From Chrysomallon squamiferum (taxonomy: Eukaryota > Mollusca > Gastropoda > Neomphalida > Peltospiridae): DNA of 64,000 bases. Under the pieces are notes generated by a model. It made no database searches, was not told where the DNA came from, and saw only the letters and a program-made list of their open reading frames with translations. Positions 11,463-23,155 of this stretch are shown one piece after another. The DNA is taken from NCBI GenBank assembly GCA_012295275.1, contig CM022671.1, positions 8,306,227 through 8,370,226 on the forward strand, given 5' to 3'. Numbering within the stretch: the stretch's first letter is position 1; every line of letters begins with the position of its first letter. A program made the translations under genes and the position numbers.

Positions 11463-12477
11463 TGCTAACATATTTTATTATATTTCTCCCAACTTCAGTT
11501 CGTTACATATTTCACTCTGTCACTTTATTACGTTTCTTTCTTTTTCCTCCCAGTGTCTATTATTCATTCTGCGTCTTGCTTTCTGGAAACTGTTGCGGTG
11601 ACCAGTTTTATTTATTACATTTAGAAAAATAACCACGTGCGATTACCTCGCAGAATTGTAATATCGTTTTTTATTTCTTCCGGATATTAAACTTTTCTCT
11701 GTTATCTGTCGCCTTAGCGCGCACAGTGAAACTCAATTTAAAAGACAAATTTTTCAAATCCTGCCTAGAATTTACTTAATCTTTCTGAACCAAGAGTGTG
11801 CCTCGAGGGAAAAAAACAGAAAACATTGTCATCTTAAATATTTTTCGTTTGAGAGAACTCATAGATAATCGATATGACTTTGTTATCGGTATTTTTTAAA
11901 AATTTTTTAATTTTTTTATTTATTCTTATTTAATCTCAGTATTTTAACTTAAGGAAAAAAAAAAAATAAATAAAAAATCATTTTTAGATTCAAACACTGA
12001 ATTCTTGGCGACATAAATCTACGATCATTACAAAGGAATAATCTTTAATATACGAAATTAATTTGGCATGACACAATTGTGTGTGTTCATTTGCATTGCA
12101 CAGCAAGAGCACGGCAAGGTAACGAGGCATATAAAGTGATTTTAAACATTCGACTACGTCACAGCACGTGGAAGTGACTGGCAGACGTTCAGATTGCTCG
12201 AGCTGTGTGGAATAAGAAAACATTCCCGCAAGGACTGCTATGAAAAATAATCAACAACACGCAACGTCTTGGCACGCAAACCTTCTAAAACGGTAAAAAA
12301 ATCTGATTTCAGTTTTAAAAGCTTTGTGGGAAGATAATGTTTGACATTTTAACAGTTTCAGTTCGCTTCGTAGAATTCCGTGTTAATTCGTTTTAAAACG
12401 TCTTATTGTTAATTTATGCATCAGTAAATTCGTAAGCATAATAGATATAAATATGTGTGTGTGTGTGTGATTTTGTG

Positions 12478-12480
12478 TAG

Positions 12481-12526
<46 letters not shown>

Positions 12527-12910
12527 CTATGTTTGTACGTATGTGTTAATGTATATTAATGTGTGTATTAATGTGTGTATGGATAGATGAATGAATGGAT
12601 GTGCATGTATGGACGGATATATTTATGTTCATAGTATATATATGTATGTATGTATGTATGTACATATGTGTGTATGTCTGTGTACATACATACATAAATA
12701 TACATATTTCGCAGTTACGTTTTGGACACACGTATGTACACAGACATCCATACAGACATACAAACATACATACATACATATATACTTACATTCATACATA
12801 CATACAAACATAGATACATATATATATCTACACACACACACACACACGTGTATATTATATATGTATATGTATATTTATGAATGTATGTACACACACAAAA
12901 ATTCACACAA
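12478..12910. repeat. (AT)n and (CATA/TATG)n block with dispersed repeat copy
   Basis: An (AT)n run (about 12484-12521) is followed by TATG- and CATA-type repeats to about 12900. Inside, 12541-12645 is a more complex segment (GGATAGATGAATGAATGG and TTTATGTTCATAG) that recurs in inverted orientation at 20105-20215. All open frames here are products of the repeats. Confidence 0.8.
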
Positions 12911-13976
12911 ATACACACACAATCTATTTGACTTCCTGGAGGCAAGTGTTTTATTAAAGATGAATTTGGAGCAAGGTGCATAATTTCAAAAATATTTTAC
13001 AAAGATATTCTACACAAATATTTTCAGATGCATATCATTTCCCTCTTCCTGTATTTATTTGTTCTGACGCTAAGAAACGTGTCTGGGTTTTCTTATCACA
13101 CATCAGAACGGATATCAAAGCAGTTCGTGCCAAGAAAAGGATTCAAAATCTAATTTATTCGCGGCAGACATGGCGCCCCAGTCTCTCTGCCGAAATTGAG
13201 CTTATTACTGATAATTTGGAACCGAAAAACTTAGCAATGGGTGAAGATGGTCAGTTGCGTATTATTGCATGTGCATGTACGTGCAGACAGTGCATATTTG
13301 AGCTGAAACTAAGAGTGTGTGTGTCTGGTTTTATAAAGTAAAGAAGACATGGTGTTAGAAGAGACAAAAAGGTTAAATTACGGGGCATTGCAGAGTTAAA
13401 GACTTGATAAGAAAATAATGAAATATCGTTATCATTTTTGTTTTTAATGAATAATAGATACATATTGTTATATAATAAATAGATAGATAGATAAATAGAT
13501 AGACAGATAGATACATAGACAGACAGATAAATAAATAAATATTTTGTATAAATAAATAAATAAAGATTGATAATAAAATATGGATTATTGATCTACGTGC
13601 AAAATAAATAAAGAAAGAAATTTTCAACAAAATAAAACTGTATAACATTGTAAAAATAAAGAAATAAAGAAATAAATAACAAAATCTTGAACATTCAGAA
13701 ACTTTATAAGACATACTTATTTACTTTTTAATAATATATTAGTAAGCTTTACGAAATAAGTCAGGGTTTAATACATTAAATCATCCAACATTTAGTGCAA
13801 TACAATGATTCATTTTCAAGATAATAGTCACTATATTCTACGCTATTTCGTGTCTCAGATTAACGTTAAAACGAATTTATGTTCTTGGATGACTGGTTTA
13901 TTGTTATTATTTGTAATGACATTATTATTAATTTTGCAGACAAAATAAATTAGAAGTTGACCTCCTACTGACACAA
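12910..13976. other. Mixed unique and low-complexity sequence
   Basis: A 121-codon plus-strand open frame (12976-13341) overlies relatively complex sequence but has no recognisable domain, no splice logic I can support, and ends in a GTGTGTGTGTC stretch. I do not call it a gene. From 13480 to 13680 the sequence is (GATA/AAATA)-type low complexity. Confidence 0.45.
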
Positions 13977-14044
13977 GGCTTCAAATATCTGTTATTACTT
14001 CATATGTATAAATTGTTATTAAGTCGTCGCTTTGTAATAGTGTA

Positions 14045-14092
<48 letters not shown>

Positions 14093-14131
14093 ATATGTGT
14101 GTGTGTGTGTGTGTCTCTGTCTCTCTATGTA

Positions 14132-14209
<78 letters not shown>

Positions 14210-14245
14210 ATGTGTGTGTGTGTGTGTCTGTCACTCTCTATGTAG

Positions 14246-14332
<87 letters not shown>
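13977..14332 (+). repeat. Dispersed repeat copy B with expanded (CT)n tail
   Basis: The segment 13977-14050 is the second copy of the repeat at 8838. Its tail is three (CT)n arrays (about 14049-14089, 14134-14205 and 14249-14331) separated by two copies of a linker CCTATATATGTGTGTG... ending CTCTATGTAGTTC. The duplicated linker shows that part of the array expanded as a higher-order unit. Confidence 0.85.
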
Positions 14333-14335
<3 letters not shown>

Positions 14336-14474
14336 CTGTCTTTCTTTGTGTGTTTGTGTATGCTGATGTTAATGTACACGTACGCCACATATTCCTCTGT
14401 CATTATTTTCAGTTAAATATAAAATTATGACGTATCGGCTCAATGAATGGCTTTACATTAATAATAATATTAAT

Positions 14475-14480
<6 letters not shown>

Positions 14481-14531
<51 letters not shown>
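14481..14531. repeat. (AAT)n microsatellite
   Basis: Uninterrupted trinucleotide AAT array, about 51 bp, preceded by imperfect TAATA units from 14458. Confidence 0.95.
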
Positions 14532-14532
<1 letters not shown>

Positions 14533-14539
14533 GAAATCC

Positions 14540-15566
14540 AGATGCCCGCGATCCTTTTCATTATTCCTTCCTCTTTTTTTGAAGATAATTAGCATCATCT
14601 GAGCCATAGAAAACACTGATCAAGGTTGACTGCTTTAGGGAGTTTTTCTTTCATATTTTTTTGTTTCTGAAATTACGTTCCCTTTAGAAATAATGACTGC
14701 ATTAAGTTAGTTAAACAGGACCGGTTTTGGAGAAGAAGAAAAAAGAAAATAATAGCATCATTGCCTTTGTAATGAATGTTTTCATTCTTTAGTCACATAT
14801 CTCTACTACGGTGTTCTTTGTACACACGCAAACACGCACACGCACACACACACACGCACATATATTTACACATCCGTTCCTAGTATCAGTGTGTCAAAAG
14901 AAAAACATAAATGATAAAACGTAATATAGCTTTATTTTACATCGCAATAAATATTTTTTAATTTTTTTTTCTTCCAAAAAAAATGAACAATTTTAAGTAT
15001 CACAGCGAAAATAACAAAATGAGCAGAATGAACACAAATATATAAGAACAACAATTTTGTCAATACATTTCACTAAGCGGCAGGCAACAGATAAAACAAG
15101 ATAAATAATAAAGAAATATTAAGGGCTGTTGTTCAAGTAATTGTATGGGATCGTTAGAAGACTGAGGAAGCGGAAACTCTGCAGCGATTTACTAAGTCTG
15201 TCAGGGATTTTTCTTCTTAGCTTGTTATTTTATTATTATTCTTTATTATTATCATCAAAGATTTATCGCTAGCATAATATAAAACAGTATCTTCTTAGAG
15301 TGTATTTGTTATTCAGATTTGTTTTCGTATCACGTAAGTACACTTTAATTAGGATTGTTCAGAAATATTTGCGAGTCTTGCTATTTTCTTTTCCCATTTA
15401 AAATATATGCAAGAATCTTTAATTTGTGTTAATCTTATTTATTATCACAGAATAATAATAAATATAATAATAATAAAAACATCAAACATTTTACCTTTCA
15501 TAAAAGTTTATAGCTACACGCATTAGGAAATTAAAATATTATGTTTACTCTGGAATGTCACCATCG

Positions 15567-15632
<66 letters not shown>

Positions 15633-16012
15633 TAAAATAATATTAATAACAGTAATAACAATAATAATATCAGCAGCTGCAATAACAACATCAATCAAAT
15701 ATTAATATAACAAGAAGAAATATACGCTTCAACAATAACAAACATGGATAATATAATGCTTAATCAATAAATATTGTTATTTCACATTTTATTTTAATTT
15801 TTTTATTAATGTGGTATGGCAATTTCATAATGCTTTCAATGTCATTTATTCACAATATAGAGTAATTTATAAATACTTAAATAAAAACATATTTATGTCT
15901 AATGCTAATGCCATACATACACATACATATACATAATCTATTCATAATTACATACACACAGACATATATATACACACAAACACACACACATATACATAAA
16001 TGTATATGCTTA

Positions 16013-16044
<32 letters not shown>

Positions 16045-16538
16045 CATACATCCATGCTTACACATACATTCATACTTATGTATTTAAGCCAATAACGATA
16101 TTAAATTTTTCAAGCAGATAATATCAGTAAAAAATGATTGTTCATTACATTTAAACAAGTCACTGACAAATAAACAGAGCTAATGATTAATATTTATATA
16201 TCGTCACATAAACAAAAATAACGAACTTAATGAGAAATAATTAAATAAAAATTAAATAAATTTATGAAATTTTTGAAACAAAATATTTTATTTTCTGGAA
16301 GACAAGTTTTACTCTCACCGTTGTTAAATTCTGGATAAATACATGGGCACCATAACGATTCGAATGTTTGAATCTTTAATATATGTGTATGTGTGTCTTC
16401 ATATAGATATATATTAAAAGCTATAAAATTGACTTCTTTTCATTTATCATCAGTTTCTTTAAAATATTTTTTTATTAATATTTATTTGGTGTACAGAAAA
16501 AATAAATAATTTGGTTTATTTATTTATATATAGACATA

Positions 16539-16582
<44 letters not shown>

Positions 16583-17330
16583 TAAAAATGCACAGAAAAT
16601 AAGACATCAAAATTTATCGAGAAGGGTTGCCTAAGACATTGTACAGGCTCTATTTGACACTGAATGATTTCACATTTTCTACCTGCAGTCAAATTTTGCC
16701 TCCCTCATTGCAGACAAAAATAGTTAGACAATTGTCATAGTGTATATTGGATATATATAGTATATATAGAGTATTTACAATATGATTTCACATTTTATGT
16801 ATCTAACTACAAAAGAAAATAAATAAATAAATATATATAGATATGTGACCTAAATGAGATCAAGTTAACATATCGGAAAGAAAATAGATAGATATAACAC
16901 AAACAAACAAACATACATACATACATACATACATACATACATACATACATACATACATACATACATACATACATACATACACACATAAACATATGCACGC
17001 ACGCAGACAACGCAATACTTCAGTCGTTTTATGTCCACTTTAACTTTTACGAAATTGCATAACGCCAATTACTTCCCGTCTGACTGAAGCAGTTTGTCTG
17101 TCCACAGAACATTGCTTTTGAGACACGTTTTGAAAGGATTCACCGCGGAAATGAAGTGCTAGGAAATAAAGTGCAGAAATGAAGTGTCACTGAGGATACG
17201 GATCCTTTATGATATGTATCCTTTAGAAAATTAAACTGATCTTTAGCGGAGAAAGCTCACTGATGTTTATAGAGAGTTCTGTGTGCGAGACATTTAGTGA
17301 AATGTACTGAGCTGGTAAATAATTAGATAT
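14540..17330. other. Gene-free repeat-rich region
   Basis: No gene is supported. The stretch holds a (CA)n-like run (14835-14860), (AAT)n at 15568-15629, CATA/TATA low complexity at 15915-16075, a 41-base poly-A run at 16540-16580 and a (CATA)n array at 16911-16983. Cysteine/valine/tyrosine-rich open frames over the last array are repeat translations. Confidence 0.7.
16911..16983. repeat. (CATA)n microsatellite
   Basis: About 18 perfect tetranucleotide units on the plus strand, the longest CATA array in the window. Confidence 0.95.
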
Positions 17331-17645
17331 GACTGATGTAGAGTATGTAACTTTATAACTGGCGAATCTTTTCAATATCTAGAATATGAAACTTTTAACT
17401 GATATTATTATATAACTTTATGACTGAAAAAGATTATATAATTTTATAACTTACAAATATCATCAACACCTAGTATATAAAACTTTTAACTGATAAATAG
17501 ATTACATAACATTATAAATGACTAATTTTATCAACATCTAGATTTATACCACTTTATAACTGATATAGATTATATAACTTTATGACTGGTAGAGATCATA
17601 TAACTTTATAACTTACAAATCTTACAACCATCTCGAATATATTAC
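17330..17645. repeat. Degenerate tandem array around TATAACTTTATAACT
   Basis: Segments containing (T)ATAACTTTATAACT or AACTTTTAACTGATA followed by ATC-rich spacers (CATCAACACCTAG, TTATCAACATCTAG, TTCAATATCTAG) recur at intervals of very roughly 45-110 bp. It is a diverged minisatellite lying downstream of the rolling-stone-like gene. Confidence 0.6.
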
Positions 17646-18552
17646 TTCATATCACTTTATTAACAAACTATTACTCGACGATCATCACTTTTCTTTCGGT
17701 TAAACCATTTCCATTTCTTCACCCTCAGCTATTTCACAAAATATTTTTTTCGAACTTTTTCTCATTCTGATAAAATTACGGCTTTGAGGATTTATAACAC
17801 AGACAGACAAAAATCTTTATTTACACCTCGCGTTGCAAATCCTAAACGATTTCCCATAGCCACAGGGATAGCTTTCGCATTTTTAGTTGAATAAGAAATA
17901 AAATATGTTCTCCAATCCGACGCAGTAAGCTGCTTATGGTTCAATACGGCCAGCGTTATAAAACTTAGAATAAAGTGTTGTGTACAAACAGTCCGATAAA
18001 CAAGCGCGTCTGAAGGTGAAATTAACGAGTCACGTTTAATTTATCGTCACCTGCGTCACAGAGAAGAAAGAAAGCGAAATATTTCGATCACCCGTTTTCG
18101 ATTTGAAGTATTTCATTTAAAATTGATGTCTGTATTTAAAGCTTCGTTCTCACGGTATGTTTTATGATAACGATAAACAAGCTGAATTAACCGAACGCTG
18201 AAACAAAACGAGAGAGAGAAAAAAAAGAATATTAAGATTTTTTTTTTTTTACCAAGATACAAACATTTAACTAAGAACGTTATTTTGAAATAAATAAATA
18301 ATGAATATTGGCTTTTTTTTTTTTTCTTATATGTTGTAAGCATCAACATAATTATTTCTTTCAAAATAAACACGTTTTATACTTCCATAAAAAGAAAGTT
18401 ATCTGTTTGTATAAAATATACAGCTTAGTTTGTTGTTTTGGGTTGTTTTTGTTTTTTTCTCAAATGATTCAATATTTTTTTCATGAATTTTAAATTAACA
18501 TGTGGATTCAAAAAAAAAAAAAAAAAAAAAAATCCAAACACTTAAAACGTAA

Positions 18553-19019
18553 TTATTCTAACAACTTCGAGTCATTGCTTTCGGGACTTTTCTCGTCCAG
18601 AGCGTTATAACTTGTTGAGTTGCTTATAATGTTCTGAAGTTCTGATTCGTGCGTGTCCGAGCTGTTGAAGTAAAACCTAGAATATATCAACACTCTCAGC
18701 TGGTACAAGCCGTGCAGTAAAACCTGCGACATGATGCCTAGCATGACGCACAAAACGCACGTGATCACCGCCTCTATCGGCTTCCGCCAGTTCATGAAGC
18801 TGTAGGCATAGTGGTGCTTTTCGCCGCCATTGTAGCTGGTGGCGACTGTTCCGTTATTCAGGAAGTAGAGGGCGTTGAAGAGCGCGTAAATGGATCCCAG
18901 CGTGATCGTGATGAACATGTGTAGCACTCGTATCGGCATGCCGCTTATCATGACGTCAACGATGACGTAGACGGTGTTCATGGTGTGTTTCAGGCGACTC
19001 ATCGGCGTCATAAGAAGAG
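18553..19019 (-). CDS. Rolling stone-like membrane protein, last coding exon (exon 5)
   Basis: This exon supplies residues 170-324 and the TAA stop (18553-18555) of the protein that starts at 52278. The acceptor is AAATCAG before 19019, behind a tract of about 20 A on the coding strand instead of pyrimidines, which is unusual for a 3' splice site. Reading phase (two bases completing a Pro codon) agrees with exon 4. It encodes three predicted membrane helices (about 184-200, 203-223 and 251-273) with the family-typical MPIRVLHMFITITLGSIYALF and MNWRKP...LLHGLYQLRVLIY segments, then a hydrophilic, Ser/Asn/Glu-rich tail of about 40 residues. Rolling stone proteins are multi-pass membrane proteins first described in Drosophila myoblast fusion; the role in this organism is not shown by the sequence. 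Confidence 0.92.
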
Positions 19020-19330
19020 CTGATTTTTTTTTTTTTTTTTTTTTGGAATGAAATAAAATCAAAATTAATGATATTCTTGAAGAATGTTCATTATGTAGAA
19101 TATTCATTCTAAAGCTGATCAGGTAAAGTTTACGCTGACGTATAGCGCTGGAAGGTATGATTATAAACAGCTGGTTCTGTAATAATTATATTAATGAGTG
19201 TTGCGAGGGCGGTGAAAAAAAGCATATATATATAAAAAAGAAAAAATTGAGAAATTTTAATATAGGAAACCAGCTGCAAACTGTTTTTTTGAGAGAGGAT
19301 GAGAGATCGGAAATTATTGTTTAAGAAATT

Positions 19331-19500
19331 TTATTTATGAAATGAAATAAAATGAAATAAAATGAAAAATAAAAATAAAATAAAAATGATAGAGCTGAAA
19401 ATATTATGGAAATGAAAATAAAAATAAAATAAAAATAAAAATAAAATAAAATAAAATAAAAATAAAATAAAATAAAATAAAATAAAAATAAAACAAAAAA
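19331..19500. repeat. (AAAAT)n-type low complexity in intron 4
   Basis: Imperfect AAAAT/AAATA units fill most of the 540-bp intron 4 (19020-19559) between exons 4 and 5 of the rolling-stone-like gene. The minus-strand Phe/Leu/Tyr-rich frame over it is a repeat translation. Confidence 0.85.
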
Positions 19501-19559
19501 TATCCATTAACATAAAACAAAAGCGTATCTTTCAACTGCAGTGACGCAGCTCTACTTAC

Positions 19560-19688
19560 GAGAGTGGTCGAAGAGCACGATGTACGACCAGTACGACAGG
19601 GTGACCACGAGGGCGGAGTTGCAGCTCATGTTGTAGATGATCCACTGCAGACGTAGACACAGCGGCATGCTTCGCGAGTAGAGAGGAT
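19560..19688 (-). CDS. Rolling stone-like membrane protein, exon 4
   Basis: A 129-nt exon bounded by TTTCAG before 19688 and GTAAGT after 19560, with phase 1 at both ends. It encodes residues 127-169, including a short basic stretch (YSRSMPLCLRLQW) and a membrane helix (about 142-166, core NSALVVTLSYWSYIVLF). The helix corresponds to the third helix of rolling stone family members, where a conserved YW pair is expected. GC content is clearly higher than in the flanking introns, as for the other coding exons. Confidence 0.93.
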
Positions 19689-19789
19689 CTGAAATGTTTT
19701 AACAATGGATCTGAATGTGCGTCAGTAACTGAATGGTGTGTATATGTATGTGTAGTGTGTATATAGGTACACGTATTTGCCAGGACCAC

Positions 19790-19799
<10 letters not shown>

Positions 19800-19821
<22 letters not shown>
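19800..19821. repeat. (TG)n microsatellite in intron 3
   Basis: Short GT array close to the acceptor side of exon 4, within intron 3 (19689-21380). Confidence 0.85.
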
Positions 19822-19824
<3 letters not shown>

Positions 19825-20104
19825 GCTCATTTGTGTTTCAGTAATTATGTGTATTTTGCGTATCAAAGAATTTGCAAGTAAATGTGTGTGAAATACAGAA
19901 TCAGTGTAATATAGCTGTAAAATAACATGCACAGTATATAGAGATACTTTCAGAATTTCTTGTTATTCTCCCAGACATACCTACCCGATAGATGCAGTGA
20001 GTGACACATGTTCACAAACGACATAAATAAATACCTATATACAAACATGACATTACAAACAAAAATGTATGGATACGTACATACATATACACATATATAA
20101 TTAC

Positions 20105-20215
20105 ATATATACTATGAACATAAATACATCCGTCCATATATGCATATCCATTCATTCATCTATCCATCCATACATTAATACATACATTAATACACACATT
20201 AACATATACGTACAT
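20105..20215 (-). repeat. Inverted partner of dispersed repeat at 12541-12645
   Basis: The reverse complement of this segment reproduces 12541-12645, including ACTATGAACATAAATA, CCGTCCATA and CCATTCATTCATCTATCCAT blocks in the same order. It lies in intron 3. Both copies sit inside CATA-type low complexity, so they may be the bodies of a small transposable element with CATA-type tails. Confidence 0.65.
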
Positions 20216-20364
20216 ATGTTCTACATGTACATATACATTAATACATAAATACGTACGTACGTACATACATATATAAAGTCATTCATAATGTAGTACCTGA
20301 AAATAATTATTTTTAAGACAAAATTACCTGTTAGTCTTGTTACAAGGAAAACAAAAGCCAAACA

Positions 20365-20366
<2 letters not shown>

Positions 20367-20426
<60 letters not shown>
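20367..20426. repeat. (AAT)n microsatellite
   Basis: Perfect AAT array of about 60 bp in intron 3 of the rolling-stone-like gene. Confidence 0.95.
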
Positions 20427-20926
20427 TGTTCCTGCGGAAAGGTTTTATTTTAAAAACACCACTGCATGAAAAAACAATAAACTTATTTATTTCATAATAA
20501 AAGTAAAATCAACTCAAATAATGTCAATATATTACTGTTATAAATAACCACATGATACAATTCACGAATGAAAATAGATTTAAAAATACAATTTACTGAG
20601 AACATGATATTTGATTTTCTATTTTAAAAGTTCCAGTCCATTAAAACATATTGATGGAATTCGTTTACTATGTCTTTACTTACATTAAGATCAACATAGT
20701 TGCTGTTTTCTTAATAACTCTTATAAGCTGATTTATAATGTTTAGCTGTATTTAATATATTAGTTTACCGAAGTTATTATTTAGTACATGGATATAACAG
20801 TAGGTAACAATATATGATAATGGGAATATAACGGGTTATTGAAACACATTTAAATATACGTGCTGTTTTCCGTACCATAGTTATTAATATAAATAGATAA
20901 AAAAAAAAAAAAAAAAAAAAAAGGTT

Positions 20927-21072
20927 TTAAAAAGAACCGGTCGCTTTCAGGTGAAAATTACTGGGAAATATTAATGTTTTGAATATAAACCAAATGATTG
21001 CTTTTTTCCTTCGATTTATTTTATTATAAACTAGTTAGTAATCTTGAAAATTCTGCGACCGGTTCTCTTTAA
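20927..21072. mobile_element. MITE-like sequence with TTAA ends
   Basis: The 146-bp segment starts TTAAAAAGAACCGGTCGC and ends GCGACCGGTTCTCTTTAA. A 14-bp terminal inverted repeat with one mismatch is flanked on both sides by TTAA, the target duplication used by piggyBac- and Kolobok-type transposases. The interior has no coding capacity. It lies in intron 3. The surrounding AT-rich sequence makes a chance TTAA possible, but the GC-rich inverted core is unlikely to be accidental. Confidence 0.6.
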
Positions 21073-21213
21073 GAAAACTGAAATACATAACAAAATCAGC
21101 TATAATATGATTCCATGGACCACAAACCGCGTAGCATTTATATTAAAACATAGCAAAGCATTCCAATGAACCTTTTTTTTTTTTCATATTCAGGACAGGA
21201 AAGGGTGAATATA

Positions 21214-21248
<35 letters not shown>

Positions 21249-21380
21249 GCAGGAAATCGTCAGGTGTATGCTATTATCAACATCCCTAGTCATCACACTG
21301 ACCTAGCCTAGCGTGCCCGCAGTTAGAAGAGATCAGATTAAGCTTGTGTGTTTCGTTTAGGTAAGAACCCAGTTACTCAC

Positions 21381-21437
21381 CAACATCGTCTTCAATATTA
21401 TCAATGTCAATTCTCGGAGTGAACCGCTCCCTCGGGC
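21381..21437 (-). CDS. Rolling stone-like membrane protein, 57-nt exon 3 (possible cassette)
   Basis: Bounded by TTAACAG before 21437 and GTGAGT after 21381, phase 1 at both ends, length divisible by three. It adds 19 residues (108-126: GPRERFTPRIDIDNIEDDV), a basic then acidic hydrophilic stretch between membrane helices 2 and 3. Skipping it joins YWIV directly to DPLYSRS in frame, so inclusion may be regulated. The exon is supported by clean splice sites and by phase, not by similarity, so it is the least certain exon of the gene. Confidence 0.8.
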
Positions 21438-21729
21438 CTGTTAACGAGTTTCAGTCAGTTAACTACATTTTTTATTTATTTTTATTTTATTTTAATATGT
21501 AATTCTTCAAATTAAAAATAAATAAGTCGAGGATTTGTGTTAGGATTGATGGTGGTATTGTTGTTTTGTTTATTTTATTAAATTGGGTAGATGTGTTTAT
21601 ATGGTTACTGATTTACTATACTCTTGGTTCATTCTGTTTTTAATATTTGAACAGTATATTTAAAAACAGATATCAGTGGACAGTGGTAACTCTATCCTGT
21701 ATTTTACTAAAGACTTTTATAAAAGACAA

Positions 21730-21794
21730 AACAAAAAACAAACAAACAAAACATAACATAACAAAACAAAAAAAAAAAAAAAACATGAATAGTA

Positions 21795-21828
<34 letters not shown>

Positions 21829-22034
21829 TAATAACAACATAAATCAACAACAACAACAACAACACAATAATAAGGATAATGATAACAAAAGCATATTAAT
21901 AAGAAGGATTGATAAATAAATACTCTAATACATATATATATATATAAATAAATAAATAAATAAACAATAAATAAATACAATTTTAATAAACAAACGAAGA
22001 TCACAAACGTGTTCACACACACACACACACACAC
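21730..22034. repeat. A-rich and (AAT/CAA)n low complexity with (CA)n
   Basis: AACAA, AAT and CAACAA units run from about 21730 to 21905, then AAATA units to 21985 and a (CA)n at 22014-22035. They lie in intron 2 of the rolling-stone-like gene (21438-23512). Confidence 0.85.
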
Positions 22035-22069
22035 AGTCGCATAATGAAGCCATGAAAGTGATAACCTTG

Positions 22070-22130
22070 ACCTTGCTTAAGCCGGGTTCAATTCACAGTG
22101 GGAGGAATATTCATTACGTAATAAATATTT
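22070..22130 (+). repeat. Possible tRNA-derived SINE remnant
   Basis: GCCGGGTTCAATTCACAG at 22081-22098 resembles an internal B box of a tRNA promoter (GGTTCAATTCC). No clear A box lies at the right distance upstream, because a CA array occupies that position. It is treated as a decayed fragment only. Confidence 0.35.
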
Positions 22131-22388
22131 CATGAGGATGTTTGTAAGGTATTAACGCTAACGCTATGTAATATGGCAGCAATTTAGATGATAGGACATT
22201 TCATTTCAGCATTAGGCAGTTCTCCATATTCGATTAAGAGGAACATATCTATGGATGTGAATTGTTATTATTATTATTTTATTTGAGTATTTGACCAAAA
22301 AAAAAAAAAAAAAAAAAATAATAATTTGAATCGTTAATGACATTTCGCCAACGCATTCCTATTTCTGAAGCTTCAGCTATTTTTTAAA

Positions 22389-22392
<4 letters not shown>

Positions 22393-22453
<61 letters not shown>
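22393..22453. repeat. (CT)n microsatellite
   Basis: Perfect CT array of about 60 bp in intron 2, followed by a 33-bp unit (CATAACATAAACATACAAAT...) duplicated in tandem at 22455-22518. Confidence 0.95.
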
Positions 22454-22456
<3 letters not shown>

Positions 22457-22969
22457 ATAACATAAACATACAAATAAAATATCTTTCATAACATAAACAT
22501 ACAAATAAAATATCTTCTGCACGTAATACAGAAATTGGAGATAGCCAATTTCTACTTGCTTCGATCTAAAAAGATTTCACAGCATTAAGCAATGTTGTTA
22601 AAATAACTATTAATCTGTTGCTTTTCCTTTGGTCGGTATCCTTCCTACTGTATACTTGGATTTATCACAGCTTCAGAGAGGAAAATAAAAATAATAACAT
22701 GACCTTGTACACGATGTTACCGCCGCAATAAATATTTCCCAAATAAAAGCCATTCATCCTGGAAATATAAAAATAATGGAAGAGTGCAACTTGAAAAACT
22801 GCTGAAAGAGTAGTAAAGCTCACGTCAATCAAGTTATTAATAAGCTGAATCGTCAATGACGGTCTGATAACAAAATCAATGAAATTAATGACTCTTCGTA
22901 AAAGGAGTTGATGAACTTTAGCAAATATACAGCTCGTATCAATTAAGCCAATACTCAACGGGGAGGCGA

Positions 22970-23155
22970 GGGAGAAAGAGAGGATGATTTGGACCAGTCA
23001 ACCAGAGGCCCTAAGTCATTAAGATAATCTCCATCGGGAGACTGACTGAATAGCGGAGAAGAAGATTTTCACGTGGAAACCAGATCCTCGAGTAATTAAG
23101 TCAAATCCACAGCTGCAAGCGGAATGAGTCTCCTGGAGAAAGATTTCTGAACCAG
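22970..23155. repeat. Diverged tandem repeat of about 83 bp in intron 2
   Basis: The order GGAGAAAG..GAT, ACCAG, a TAAGTCA/TAAGTCAAAT block, TCCAT or TCCAC and a GGGAGACTGACTGAATAGC/AAGCGGAATGAGTCTCCT block appears twice, and a third copy starts at about 23136 (GGAGAAAGATTTCTGAACCAG). The copies are strongly diverged. Confidence 0.45.

Noticed and set aside
12976-13341. 121-codon plus-strand frame over moderately complex sequence
   Set aside because: No recognisable domain, no supporting splice sites or neighbouring exons, and it ends in a GTGTGTGTGTC stretch; such a length is expected occasionally by chance in 64 kb.
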